Shown here piece by piece: positions 24,801 through 36,709 of a stretch of 64,000 bases of DNA. The stretch's first letter is position 1; each line of letters opens with the position of its first letter. Origin of the DNA: Kuschelorhynchus macadamiae (lineage: Eukaryota; Arthropoda; Insecta; Coleoptera; Curculionidae); NCBI GenBank assembly GCA_030620095.1, contig JAUTXW010005211.1:930001-994000 (forward strand), written 5' to 3'. The translations under genes and the position numbers were made by a program. Under the pieces are notes generated by a model. That model was not told the DNA's origin. It saw only the letters and a list, made by a program, of their open reading frames with translations, and made no database searches.

Positions 24801-25847
24801 TTTAATTTATTTTAGCTCTTTGTATAATTTTATTTTCTTATAAGGAAAAATATATTCGCTTTATTTTCGATGCTCTGTACATTATAGAATTTTATTAAAA
24901 ATCAATAAGAGGTCCAGTTCATAACAATCATATTAAGAGAGAAGGGGAGCACAAAAGGCCAATGCATAAGCAGACATCGAGTAGAGCATAACTTTAATAC
25001 AAATTTTTGATAATTTGCGTTTTTTTTTGACATTGTGCACTTCCTTAAAAAAGTCATTCAAAAACTTTGACGGCTAGAGTAATTAAGAAATCATGGTTGT
25101 TGGGTTAGACTGTGTCACATTCAGTGTTTTGATCTAGTGCAGTGAATATCCCTGACGGTACCCCATACAATCGAGGGCGAAAAGTCGGAAAGTAAGTCCA
25201 GTTTAATACGGTCTAAACCCAAGAGCCATGATCTCTTATATTCGAAATGTTTAAATCTTATTGAACTACAGTAGAAGTTAGAATAAACTTAAACTAACAT
25301 TTTAACACAAGTGCTAACTTCATCATAAAGTATATTTATATTATTATATATTATATAATATAATATAATTTACAATTTTTGGTTAACGGATTTAATATTC
25401 CACTACAAATATTTTGGGCCTCTACGAACGATTACTTGTTAGTTTAATTGTCTGTAGGTATCCGTTTTTATAAATTTCCCACATATTAACGACATTTTAG
25501 AAAAATACATATGCATATGGTACCTTACAATTATGTATTATTATTCTTTAGTAAAATAAAAAACTAAATACATTAACATAACAGAGTTTTCGAAGATTTT
25601 CTTCTAATTAATATGTTCTTCCTTTAATTTTTTTTTCTAGGTTTGGAGAATGTCACATGATTTTTTATACAAAGAATGGAATAAAGTCGGAGAATTATAT
25701 GGCATCGGTCGATACGCTGAAGATGCATTCAGAATGTTTTGTCTAGGAGATTTTTCAATAGAACCCAAGGATAGGTATCTTAGGATATACAAAGCCTGGT
25801 ATGAAATGCAAGAAAAAACGTCTCGATTAAATGAGATGAATTCTTAG
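20293..25847 (+). CDS. MBD4: MBD4-like DNA glycosylase (HhH-GPD fold), 3' complete gene
   Basis: A nuclear base-excision-repair glycosylase of the MBD4 family, which removes T or U mispaired with G, the products of 5-methylcytosine or cytosine deamination. Four plus-strand exons join in frame (phases 1, 1, 0) to give about 425 residues. The C-terminal ~130 residues match the family: DPWALLVATIFLNKTSGQTA, a helix pair, LGLQKTRA, and the helix-hairpin-helix ELYGIGRYAEDAFRMF with the catalytic Asp (GIGRYAED). The N-terminal ~270 residues are charged and apparently disordered, with three F-x-G-F-S/T motifs. No methyl-CpG-binding domain is seen. Translation may start at ATG 20308 (MPKEPKPETL), or further exons may lie upstream of the pogo insertion; no stop separates ATG 20308 from the acceptor. 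Identity of the catalytic domain is sure. Confidence 0.92.
21232..21522 (+). CDS. MBD4: MBD4-like middle exon
   Basis: Acceptor TTTTAAAG at 21231, donor GTAAGT at 21523; phase 1 in and out. Codes for a charged, Ser/Asn-rich linker containing the third motif copy (GFLGFSTQEQ). No folded domain is recognised. The phase agreement on both sides supports it. Confidence 0.85.
21690..21843. repeat. (TA)n microsatellite
   Basis: About 150 bp of TA with an interruption around 21751-21770, inside the second MBD4 intron and abutting the end of the mariner relic on its right. Confidence 0.95.
21844..22930 (-). pseudogene. Tc1/mariner-type transposase relic in an MBD4 intron
   Basis: Minus strand, several frames: AEFKRESVINFHDNH (first catalytic region), DENPDEIFESRFQHK, NRLIGPYVTPQRLNGPAYLNF, HFRALVCEYLNATY, then DGPIAWPPRSPDLNPLDYF, the well-kept third catalytic block, and YENCIEMNGNHFQ near the end. 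Stops and frameshifts are frequent. The sequence next to the TA array, ATACAGAGTATCCAAAAAT, resembles a terminal repeat of such elements. Confidence 0.75.
23521..23888 (+). CDS. MBD4: MBD4-like exon: start of the glycosylase domain
   Basis: Acceptor TTTTTTTCAG at 23520, donor GTATGA at 23889, phase 1 to 0. A short Leu/Glu-rich helix (EIQRLNEELRELRKIK) and a Ser/Pro linker lead into the glycosylase domain: YHDPWALLVATIFLNKTSG, as in vertebrate MBD4 (HPWKLLIATIFLNRTSG), and ALGLQKTRATQ. Confidence 0.95.
23889..25640. other. MBD4 intron 3
   Basis: A 1.75-kb AT-rich intron, bounded by a GT donor and TTTTTTCTAG. The only structure recognised is a small inverted-end repeat at 25090-25232. Confidence 0.7.
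25090..25232. mobile_element. ~143-bp inverted-end repeat, related to 63.3-63.4 kb
   Basis: The start TCATGGTTGTTGGGTTAGAC and the end, inverted, TCATGGCTCTTGGGTTTAGAC, are near-identical. The inner part (GTGAATATCCCT, TCGGAAAGT) recurs at 63319-63435 with the same right end. It may be a small non-autonomous element or a piece of the 3' region of a PLE, because the other copy follows PLE coding sequence. Confidence 0.6.
25641..25847 (+). CDS. MBD4: MBD4-like last exon: helix-hairpin-helix and catalytic Asp
   Basis: Acceptor TTTTTTCTAG at 25640, phase 0, stop TAG at 25845-25847. Encodes VWRMSHDFLYKEW, the hairpin LYGIGRYAEDAFRMF (catalytic Asp after GIGRYAE) and KDRYLRIYKAWYEMQEK, which matches the C-terminus of the family. 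Confidence 0.95.
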   Translation, partial: VWRMSHDFLYKEWNKVGELYGIGRYAEDAFRMFCLGDFSIEPKDRYLRIYKAWYEMQEKTSRLNEMNS

Positions 25848-26020
25848 CTTTAGATGTTTGTATTAGTTCCTACTTTAAGTTTTACTACTAAAAACAGTAG
25901 GTTAAATGAGTAGTAAGAACTTTAAGCGATATGACTGGATTCGTCCAAAATTTCTTATTATAGAATGAATAATTTTTTGTCTTAGTTGGGTGTATTTATA
26001 TAAGACTGAATGTTTCAGAA

Positions 26021-26026
26021 AATAAA
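26021..26026 (+). promoter_or_regulatory. Polyadenylation signal of MBD4
   Basis: AATAAA 174 bp after the MBD4 stop codon, the first such hexamer on this strand after the gene. Confidence 0.55.
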
Positions 26027-26039
26027 ATAAACAACCCTC

Positions 26040-28450
26040 AACGTGCAACCTCACAATGCTAAGAATATAGTTTTGAATTTTTGCTTATTTATAAAAGTTG
26101 AAATTCCCTGTTTTAAAACATTGTTGAAAACTGATAAAAAAAAGTTGTTCATTTTTATAATAATGCGCCAGTAAATTTTAAATTATTTTACATATTAGAA
26201 CTTAAATTTTAGGTACAAAGTAGATAATACAAAAACAATATAATTATATGTGCAGGAGTCCAAAATCAGGTTATATACCACTGTAACAAAATTGTTAGAA
26301 AAGGGCTTATTTGCTATTATTATTTTTTTGTCTTTACAAAGGGTTCACCATTTTAACTGCATAATTTATTATATATGTTTTAAAGTTATACAACATGATT
26401 AAAATAGTTAAAATATAGTATAATTCGATATATCCTTCTGTAATTTGAGATAGGTACTAAGTGCAATTTTTTTGACGCATGCATCTTTCCAATTTTAGGT
26501 ACTTCTGGTTAAACCGAAATTGACCCTAACTTTTATTTTTTAAACAAAACAGTATATTTTACACTCTTGGAATATGAAGACTATTTTCTGCACATTAGTA
26601 TCATTTTTGTTGATTTATTTCATTGAAGATATCGGTGCCATGCTCAGCTTAAAATGAGTTAAATGGATAAAAGTATAAAAAATGTTTGATACATTTTTTC
26701 GCTACTCACTTGCTTTTAATGGAAGACTCGGTATATACATTAGTGTAATTGGTTTTTGCACAAAAATAATTATAATAACATGACATCAGTTTTCTCTCTA
26801 ATGAATGATGAATATGTTTCGAATTAGACAATGCCGAACAGCTTAGAGAGACAGTATGAAGGATCTTATTGGGGGTAAATAAATATTTTTTTATTTTATA
26901 GTATAAGTAGTTTTAAATAATTTGTTGTTGTTATAAATGAAATAAATTGTCATGGGTCACGTGAGAAATGTTGTTGTTTGGTTTTAATTTGAACCCACCC
27001 CATGCCGTGTCACCTAGGCAAAAAATATCAAATACAAAGAAATTTGTATGTGATATTTTCGTTAAAAAAAACAATGCGATTAAAATGGAGTTGTTGCATT
27101 TGAACATTTTGAGTTATGAACAGAAAAGTGTATTATTATCATCTTTATTATATCGTGAGTTCAAATTCATTCCTGATGATTAAATAATTTTTATAAAATA
27201 TTTGAAAAATGTAAGAAACGTTTTCCGTTGAGAGAATTACGATAAAAAATGATACTATTATTTAGTTAATAGAGCGCAGAAAAATTACAAACTTTTTAAC
27301 GAAAATATTTCAAAATGTAATAAATATAAGTATAGGATCCAGTCATTTACACAAACAAATTAAGTTTTACTTCATTTTTGCTGTGTACAATTGTAAATCG
27401 TTTTTGGGACATCTAGTTTCATCTGGCATTTTTTTTTAATTCATTTTATAAAATGGTCACAAAATTCTCCATTTAAATTACAAGGGCAAATATCTGGATA
27501 AGGTTTTGGTTCTGTTTTTTTAGTTACTTAAAAAAAAAAAAAATTTCTTAATTTCAAAAATATATATGTTTAGTCCAACACTGACCCCATGAATTTAATC
27601 TAATACTTGGACGATCTATCTTATAGTAAATTTAACATAGTTTAGGATTTAGTAATTATAACTAGAATGTCGCTTTAAATAAAAAAAAGTTGTAGCATCG
27701 TTTTCTTAAAGTTGATAATCTATTTAAAAAAAATGTAAAAGCTCACTTGAAAAAAAATATAATAATATGATGTCACTGAAGTTTATAGGATGTATAAAAG
27801 AGACAATAATTTTCCTTCTTCAGACATTTTTGATAAATAATTTTCTGTCTAAAGGTGCGCACTCGAAGAAAGCGAGATTCCGCCAAGAACCAGGCAAAAG
27901 TATTTATTTTGCAGATTGTAATAAATATAAAGTATATAAACGACCATTCTTAAAGCAACCGAGTTTTTTTTTTTTGGTTGAAGTTATATTTAACACGTTT
28001 TCTTCCTATAAAACATATAATGAAAAATTAAAAAAAAAATATAAAATAAAAAAAAATCACTATATTTAATACACACATAATGATATTCTCGAACATTGAA
28101 GTTATATTTTTTTTCTTATTCGTACTTGTATCTTACTAAGAATACATAACATTTTGAGGAAAATACATTTCTGGTTGTGAGTAAATGTTATCGGACCATT
28201 TAATAAATAAATAAGAAAGTACTGATGTGATACAAAAATAAAACTAATTTATAATTTTCCCCATTCAGTTCGGCAATTTCCTAACAGATATACCAAAAAG
28301 TTGACATTTTCAGAAATTTGTTTAAAATGACAATGAAAAAAATAACGAGCCCATTCCGGCAGGTAATCGAAAGCGTTAAAAGTTTTTATATTTTCCTACA
28401 AAATAGCAGTGAATTTGTTATATAATTATTGAAATTATATACTTTAATCA
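26040..28450. other. AT-rich intergenic stretch
   Basis: Several short open frames but no domain, splice pair or clear repeat. An open frame at 26968-27183 encodes an unremarkable 71-residue peptide. Confidence 0.4.
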
Positions 28451-28455
28451 AAAAC

Positions 28456-31400
28456 GGTAAATTTCCTTTACCCGGAACTTCCCTCGTTATGAATATTTCC
28501 TTTTATTGGGAATAGTGAAGTGTAAACTAATTCAGTTCAGTACACAGTTATTTAGGAACACATATATACTGTCTTTTCAAACATTTTTATTAGACGCCAT
28601 ATTGGATCCCTACCTATATTTTACCAGTTTCTTCCTATGCCAGACTTGATTTTTGGGCTTAATTTAAAATAAATTCAGTAAGTAGTTTTTACATTGACAC
28701 ATACCGCGATTTTGTTACGTCATGTTAAATTTGTACCAGTGTATACTTATATCGTTTAATTTTTCTCAAAAATTTAAAGTCAATTGAATAAGAAGATTTT
28801 TTTACGATTTTTTTTAGATATATAATTTGGCTACCATTTTGTTCCGCTATCTTAAATTCGTAGCATAATTTTACCAGTTTATCTCTATATCACACTCAAT
28901 GCTTGCACAAAATTTGAAATTAATCTAATAAGTAGTCTTTTCAGGGATTTTATTAGGCGACCATTTTGTTTTGCTATCTTATATTCATACTAAAATGTTA
29001 CCAGTTCGTTTTTATGTATCACTTGGTATTTGTGCAAAACTCAAATTGGATAACTAGTTTTTTTAGTGATAATTATTTTAACGTTTCACCGCTATCTTGT
29101 CCCGGAATATTGACAAAACATATTTTTGAATTGAGAAAACATATTTTTTGTCATCTAGGGACGCTATTTTGTTACGTCATCTTGAACTCGTACCACAGTT
29201 TTACTAGTTCATCTCTATATTACAATTAGTTGTGGCACACAATTTGAAATCAGTTCATTAGTAGCTTTTTCAGGCTGAATTTCTAAATATTTTATTAAGC
29301 CGCCATTTTGTTCCGTCATCTTGTATTCGTACTATAATATACATAAGACTTGATTTTTGTGCAAATTTTGGGATAAATTGGATTATTAGTTTTTTTAGTA
29401 ATTATTTTTTTAGCGTTTCACAAGGTTATCATCTTGTTCCGGTATACTGGATTTTTACCATAATGTTACCAGGTCATCCCCATATGGGCGCAGTGGCGGC
29501 TCGTGGGCAGCTTTGGGTCAATACATATACACCACAAAGAGTCAGATGCCTTTGTTAGTTCGGAGCCGCATGTCCAGGCACATAAATCGTACATATTTTT
29601 ACGAAAATAACGATCTACTGCTTTGTTTTTGTCTTTACTCGTTTGCTGAATTTTAAATTTCGGCAAAGGTCGACTATTGGTCTTAAATTCGAGTCTTTTC
29701 TCAAAGTTCAGCTCGCCAAAATAATTGAAAACGGCTTTTAAAGTCTTAATATTCTAAAACACTGTGGCTACCTTTTTTTAAAACATTAATTTAAACCACA
29801 AAATCAACAAATAAAATGTAAAGTCTTAAAAATAAAATCTATAAAAATACACAATCGTAACCACAACTTATCACACGATCGATATTAAAAGCATCAACTC
29901 ACAAAAATATTTAAGTTTCCTTAAGTTTCGTAAGGCGTATATTACCTATGCGCCCCTATGTGAATTTGATCGGGAAAATCTCGCCTCCGTTTATAACGAC
30001 GAGGTCATAGCGGGCCGCCAGCCTCGACCGATGCCAACGAAATGAAAGTAATGAAACCTCGGATATCGTGGTGCGAGGCATCAAACGGACGAGTTTCTTC
30101 TCTAAGAATAATAGAGGAAATTTCCAAATTTAAAAAAAAATTGAAAAAATATACATTATGTATTATTTTATTTATTTGTTTCTGTTGGGAAATATTTATT
30201 GGGGCATTGACCATATAACCTAATGGAGGAACCGCCACTGTATTGGCCTTAATTTTTGACTAAAATTTGAGTAGTAAGCTATGCCGCGAATTGACAGCCA
30301 GACAAAGATATGTAAAACCTAAGAGGATTTTTTCAGATTACAAAAATTTTATTTCTCCGTCATTTTGTTTCGCCATCTCGAATTAGTACCACACTTTTAC
30401 TAGTTCATGTCTATACTACAATTAGTTATGGCACACAATTTGAAATCAGTTCATTAAGTAGTTTTTGCAGGCTGAATTTTTAAATGTTTTATTTAGCCGC
30501 CATTTGATTTTTGTTCAAAATTTTAGATAAATCGGCTAAGCACATTCTTAGTAATTCTTTTTTAATATTTCACTAGGCCGTCATTTTGTTTTGCCATACT
30601 GGACTTTTATCAAAATGTTACCAGGTCATTGTCATATGACCCTTAATTTTTGACCAAAATTTGAAGTCAATCGGATAACTAAATTTTTAACTATGCCGGG
30701 AACAGACAGACCGACAGACAGAACGACGGAATCGAGAAAACATGTTTTTCGTCACCTAAGGACCCTGAAACGTAAACTTCTGAAAGAAGGGTGATTTTTT
30801 CACGATTACAATACTTTCCTTTTACGAGGGAAGTAATAATACTCATAAATCATGTATCTAAGGATTGTATAATAGGCTAGATTAACGGAAAGAGGTAGAA
30901 GATAACTAGAACTATCTGTGAAGTAAAGGTCCAATTATTAATTTTTAATATAATTTGGACACTGACAGGTACACCGGTTGTAGTGCGTCATTTTTACTTC
31001 CTTCGTAAAAGGGTAGTATGGTAATCGTAAAATAATCACCCTCCGAGATTTTTTCAGATCTTCACGTTTCAGGGTCCCTAGATGACGAAAAACATATTTT
31101 GTCGATTTCATCGGTCTGTTTTGATTGACTTCCAATATGGCAAAACAGAAAAATTATCTCAAAAAACTACTTTTCCAATTATTATGTAGGAATCAATTAA
31201 TAAAAAACTACTTATTAGATACATTTCAAATTTTGTACAAGCTTAATTGTGGTATAGAGATGAACTAGTAAAATTGTGGAACGAATTCAAGATGGCGGAA
31301 AAAATGGCGATCAAATGAAACGTTTGTAATCGTGAAAAAATTGTAGGTTTTACATTTCTTTACCTTTTAGCGTAAAAGATGCCAAAATTATGTTTTCTCA

Positions 31401-32146
31401 ATTCCCCATTTGTCTGTCAGTTCTCGGCGAAGCTAAATACTACTTACCCGATTGATTTCAAATTTTTGTCAAAAATTAAGGGTTATATAGGGATGACCTG
31501 GTATTATTTTAGTAAAAATCCAATATGACGGAACAAAATGGCAGCCTAGTGAAATGTTAAAAAAAATTGTTTCAAATTGACCAATTTACCTCAAATTTTG
31601 CACAAAAATTAGAAATCATCCTGTAAAATTTTGGTATCAATCCAAGACAGCAAAACAAAATAGCGGCCTAATAAATTATTTAAAAAATCAGTCTGAAATA
31701 CTACTTATTAGATTAATTTTAAATTTTGGGCATCCATTAAGTGTGACATAGGGATAAACTGGTAAAATTGTGGTAAGAATTCAAAACGGAGAAACAAAAT
31801 GGTGGTCAAATAAAAATCAAAGTAAAAAATCTTATTCAATTGACTTAATATCTTTCAGCAAAACTGAATGCAATACAGAAATTAACTGTTACGAATTCAA
31901 AATGACGATACAAAATGGCGGTCCTAAAAAATCAATGTAATTTGTGTGTGTGCAAAAAAACTTTAACAAAAATTTATTTTAAATCATGCCCAAAAAAATA
32001 AGTGTAGCATAGATAGAAACTGGTATAATGTTTGAAAAGACAGTATACTAAATGAATATGTGAGAACTAAATTGGGTTACACTTTACTATACCTAATGAA
32101 AGGAAATATGCATAAAGAGGGAAGTTCCGGGTAAAGTAAATTTACC
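28456..32146. mobile_element. 3.7-kb foldback element with minisatellite arms
   Basis: The first 45 bases (TTTACCCGGAACTTCCCTCGT within) recur inverted at the right end with about four differences. The left arm (28456-30834) and right arm (30996-32146) are inverted relative to each other and each consist of about 140-bp units. A unit runs: a CCATTTTGTTCCG-type start, TTACCAGTTCATCTCTATAT, CAAAATTTGAAAT, AATAAGTAGT. Both arms also have the inner end motif ACTTCC(C/T)TCGTAAAAGG around a 160-bp spacer. This architecture, long inverted arms built of tandem repeats, is that of foldback transposons. No protein is encoded; a nested element sits in the left arm. Confidence 0.7.
29491..30240. mobile_element. 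750-bp hAT-type non-autonomous element nested in the foldback arm
   Basis: Starts CAGTGGCGGCTCGTGG and ends CCTCCATTAGG.. inverted: the right end read inward is CAGTGGCGGTTCCTCC. Flanking 8-mers TATGGGCG (29483-29490) and TATTGGCC (30241-30248) differ at two positions, consistent with an old 8-bp target duplication. Removing it restores the foldback repeat unit (CATATGG/CCTTAATTTTTG). No complete transposase. Confidence 0.75.
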
Positions 32147-32159
32147 TATTATTTTAGAT

Positions 32160-33870
32160 GTAAATATAGTTAGTTAGCTTGGTAATAGATCCGGTCATTA
32201 TGCGTACCAGGAATAAAGTGGAAATCTAACGTCCACTTCTGAAGATGAGCCTAACCTCGCATTATCCAGTCTCAGTTCAGGTCTAGCTGATACAAATCTC
32301 TGACTGTGCTCTTCCTAATGTGATCCACACTAAATCTCTGTAGTTTCCTAAAACCTCTTCTGTGTAACCTTGGTCTCTACATCACGCGCTTGGCCCGTCT
32401 CTGGCCCATCCATTTAGATTTTGTGTTTACAACAGCCTCCACTTTTGTTCGTCGTCATATTTCTTATGCGGTGTCTTAGGTTTATTTACAGTATAAGTCT
32501 CTCAATGGCTCTTACTTTGTGTTGTCACAGCTTAATAATTTAATTTATTAAGCTGTGGTGTTGTTTTGAGTTTATGGATAGACCTAAGAGTTTAAGAGAT
32601 TGTTTCTGTACCATGTCTACACACGGCAGTATACAATATTGAATACTTTTCAGTTCAAGTTACTTAGGACAGTAATTTTTCAGTATCATTCTCAATTTTT
32701 CGATAGCTGTCCAGGTCACACGGATTCATTCTATTTCGGTTGTTGCCTAACTTAACTATATGACCTGAGCCTAATTAACATGTAAATTATATACAAAATA
32801 GCCGAAGAGAAGTATTTTCAGATGTAAAAAAGGGATTTCTATTTAATTTCATTTGAATGAATTATTCGTGATACTACTTTTTATGTTTTGCGTGAAACAT
32901 TTCAAAATCTAAACGCATTTTGACGTTTGCAGACTCGTCTAAAAATTATTACTGGCGAAATTCTTAAACGAATAACAACTAGTACGGATTTTCTCATTAA
33001 TAGTAGTACTCTTAAAGGTGTTTACACTGCTCCTGCCCCTACAAATACTGTTCGTTTAATGCCAAATTTATAAAGATTAGTACTTTACACCAAAAATAAT
33101 TGAAAATTTAATTATGTTGACTAACAAGTGACCGCCATAACAATTATCCATTTGACTTCATTTATCACTACGAAACGTCGCAAAAATTTTCCAAACGAAT
33201 TATAACCCATCAGTAAAAATTAATTGAGAGAGTCTCAATTTGAAAGGTAATGTGTGAATCGACAAACATCGTAATTAGATATACATTCCGATATATTTTG
33301 TTTTTGCCATGTTAATATGCAGCGGCAGCTAAGTATAAATTGGGTTTGACAGTATATCCGAATAATATAATATCGTAGTTCACCCACAAGCTCACATAAA
33401 AAGTTAATAATAGGTCCTCAAACTTAATTTCGATTGTATGGCTATTGATTGTTTAGTTTTATGTAGTTTGTGGAAAATTATACATAAAACCAAATCACGA
33501 GGCTAATTTATACTAAAAAATAATGTATTTTAATGCAGTATGAACAAATTAATAATTCATATGGATTCGGACAAGTTGCAAATAAATTTATTTTTTCGGC
33601 GTTACCACTTATTATTGGCAATAAAACAATTTACGAATTAAAGAAGCGTCATTTTTGGACTTTCCATATTCTTGCACTTGATAGTATATTCCATAATATA
33701 CTATTTACTGATTTACTTATAAGTTCTGGCAATCCCCCACATTGTTCTTAATCTTAATTAAAATATATTGCTTACGTGTAATATAATAATATAATTAAAT
33801 CCTTAGGATTAGCAATTGATAAAACAATAATAATAAGTTCACATAACATGTCAATTTTTTTAAGACACTC
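32160..33870. other. Intergenic stretch, nothing recognised
   Basis: Moderately AT-rich, with no domain found. A 72-codon open frame at 33533-33751 has no recognisable family. Confidence 0.4.
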
Positions 33871-33879
33871 TTCTCTAGA

Positions 33880-34190
33880 AAATCAAAGAAGCAGCAAGAC
33901 TATACAAAGCAAAATCCACAAATGTATTACCAGCTAAAGATCTCGAACACATAAGTTAAACTGAAAGTATGGCGTGAGTATATGTAAAAAATATTTCACG
34001 AAGATAAGCACGTCACCTGTGGTCTAAGCATATCACAAGAAGTTTAAAAGGTATCACCTTTTTGAAAAACAATAAATTCCCAGGACAGAATGAAATGAAT
34101 ACATGGGAAACTGCAAAACTATATGATCAATTAGAAGCCATAACACTACTATATTCAAGGCCACACTGATTCGGCCCGGCCGGAATCGGC
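33880..34190 (+). pseudogene. Possible LINE reverse transcriptase N-terminal scrap
   Basis: Plus strand reads IKEAARLYKAKSTN and then, after stops, KGITFLKNNKFPGQNEMN, which resembles the LKNNKSPGxDxI segment at the start of non-LTR reverse transcriptases. Too short and broken for a clade. Confidence 0.35.
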
Positions 34191-34564
34191 GTTGGAAGAA
34201 TGCGGACACACCATACTAGCAATATTTTCGAGTATGGATGGTTCGACGGGACCTTGTATTAGTAGAAAGGACTTGAACACGGTGTTATAGTTTCCATCAG
34301 TAATTTGTTCAGCCGGTTTTCTTACGTATGTTAGTATTTTTCTCTTCGACGGGGTCCAGTAGATCTGATAAACATGAAGTTGGCGCTTGCTTTAGGAGTA
34401 GACTAAGGAAAAAAGTCAGAATTTATGAAAAAAATCAAAAGCGCCAGGTATTACCTATAATGTAGCATATTTTTGGAGGCGACAAATAAAAAAGTTTTTG
34501 ACAGGTGGCAAAAATTTTAATCACTACTACCAGGTAAGGCTGTCAAAAAATATGGTTAACCGTT

Positions 34565-35580
34565 TAAGATTTCACTAAACTCGTTCTGTCCGACATTGTC
34601 TTTATTTTGGTTTTTCAACGTTTCGAATTGTAACTATTTCTAATCGTTTTCAAGTGTAATCTAAATGCTAATTAAAGATACGGGCTTATATACTAGTCCC
34701 TGGTTACCTGAACCGTGACTTACTGAATATGCCTTAATTCTTTTCTATGAAAGATGAATAAAATTTCGCTGTGCTACTTCTTATGCAAAATTTTAGCTTC
34801 TAACCATCGCATCCGGTGTTGATTTGATCAGACGCGGTCCGCTATGCCAGATTTTGACATCTCTCCCTTTTGAGTATGACTAAAATGCTCCTTGACTCTT
34901 ATACTAAGAGGGCGTTTTGTCTCTCCCATATACGAGTCACCACATTCACACTGGATTTGGTAAATGCATTCTGTTTTCTTATCAATGCCCTTTGGCTTAG
35001 TTTTTCTCAAAATGCTTCTTAGCGTATTACCCGATTTAAAAGCGATTTTGATGTTGAAATCCCTAGCTACTCGCCGAATCTTTCAAGATGTTCCCTAAAT
35101 ATAGGGTATTGTGAGAAATGGTGTTGTTTCTTGTAGATCGAAATGTGTTGTAGTATGATGATCACTTTGTTTTTGTAATACACTTCTGCAACAGATCTTT
35201 TTTTATGTCTTCAATTTCTGCCTCAAGGTCCATCGTTATATTACAATTGTTACAACAGCTCTGCTGTAAAGTATTTATATGATGCCCTCTTTTGTTGCTG
35301 CAGGATGGTTAGAACCTTGGTTGAGATATTGTCTAGTGTGTGACGGTTTTTGGTACACTGTAGTTCTGATGCCCTCTGCAGATCGCTTAACGAGAACGCC
35401 AAGAAAAAGGAAAAAAGAATTTTCCTTTTTCTCCATTGTAAACTTAATACATGTTCTTATACTATTTAAGTGATTGAAAAATTCTGTCAAATGATTGTCA
35501 TTTGTAGTCCAAATAGTAAAAGTATCATCCACATACCTAAGCCAAAGTTTTGACTTGATTTGAGCAATATTTACCAATAA
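34565..35580 (-). pseudogene. Penelope-like element fragment A (RT C-terminus and GIY-YIG)
   Basis: Minus strand: KLWLRYVDDTFTIW with the YVDD catalytic box of the reverse transcriptase, LGVLVKRSAEGI, TTVYQKPSHT, then the GIY-YIG endonuclease CIYQIQCECGDSYMGETKRP and VKEHFSH. The end at 34610-34640 has the CGAAACGTTG block typical of PLE termini. The 5' side stops abruptly at ~35580, where a Crypton-like segment begins. Stops and frame changes make it inactive. Confidence 0.85.
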
Positions 35581-36709
35581 TTAGGAAAAAAATGCGTGTT
35601 ACCTGAAAACTGCACGAGCTTATTTTATTCTTTTTGTTTTATAGCAAAAAAAGCCCGACTCCGCAAGAGGATAATCTTTGGTGCCCGCATCATATTCGGT
35701 AGAATTTCTCTGATAAAAAGAATAAACATAATATAAATAATATTTATTTAAAAATAACGTTTTTGTCGTAATTTATATTAAACTTATTATAATTTATAAT
35801 GTATTGACAAGTTTGGTTTAAATTACTTGAAATGTCAGTACAAGTACTGTTACTTAACGTGGAAGGGGTTTGATGCTGCAAGTTAGGGCCAATTTATGAT
35901 CTTTTCATCTTATCTATCAATTGTTTGATGATGTTCGTAGTGTATGGTTTCTGTTAATCACTAGCCACTTGGACGAAGCCCATTGTTTTGATCCACCTTG
36001 AGTCGTTTTCGTAAAAATAGGATTGTATATATTCAATTCTTCCCGTTTTTTTGGTCAATAATATTGAGTTTTTCTTTAAAGAGACATTTTTGCGCCATTA
36101 TTCGTTCTGCACCTTGCCATGCCAACTTACATGAAAGCACAAATAATAATTTTTTTTGCAAACCTTCAGGGGTGTCATAGCTACCCACTAATAACTTTAG
36201 CTCCTCGTACTTCAGAAAAGCAAAACTTGCTTTTGTTTTATTCTTCTGTTTCTGCAAATCACGCCGCTTAGCATCCTTTGATTCCCTCGCCGATTTAAAT
36301 TACTTGCTCAAAAGAATTTATTTTAATTTTGTACTCCTCGAAGTAGTGATCCATGATCAGATTTATTGTTAGATTCCATATGGTCTTAACAATACTCTCT
36401 TTAAAATATTTGCCGTCTAATCATATTAAAGCTCCAGTCCTTAAAGGCAAGCTGGGCAACTGGAGTATCCTGCTGAAAGCTGCAGTCTCTGATTGAACAA
36501 AACTCCATAAACTGCTTTCACAAATGATTTATTTATTTATTCTCTTGGTGATACTTGGGATCTTTTCGTTGATGAGTTTTGTGTAAATATGTTTAAGTAA
36601 GAGAGTTATTAATTGCAACGAAAATTACTGATGTAAAATTTCTTTTTCTTTGTATTTTGTTTAGTCCGATTGTTTTATGGCTTTGCTTAAAAAACATGAT
36701 TAAATCATG
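35581..36709 (-). pseudogene. Crypton-like tyrosine recombinase relic, copy 1
   Basis: A direct-repeat partner of 40042-41283. Minus-strand frame 36257-36033 reads FAFLKYEELKLLVGSYDTPE, then GLQKKLLFVLSCKLAWQGAE, resembling the core of DUF3504/Crypton-type tyrosine recombinases. Where the family usually has Arg (AWRG), this reads Gln (AWQG). The part encoding the C-terminal recombinase motif is deleted relative to copy 2 (the equivalent of ~40330-40625 is missing). The right end breaks inside a palindrome at 36681-36709. Confidence 0.6.

Noticed and set aside
34565..34660. PLE termini around CGAAACGTTG (also 39220-39275) as hammerhead ribozymes
   Set aside because: GAAAC is present but the first core box (UUGAGGA or UUGAAAA) and stem II do not fit well; not called as a ribozyme.
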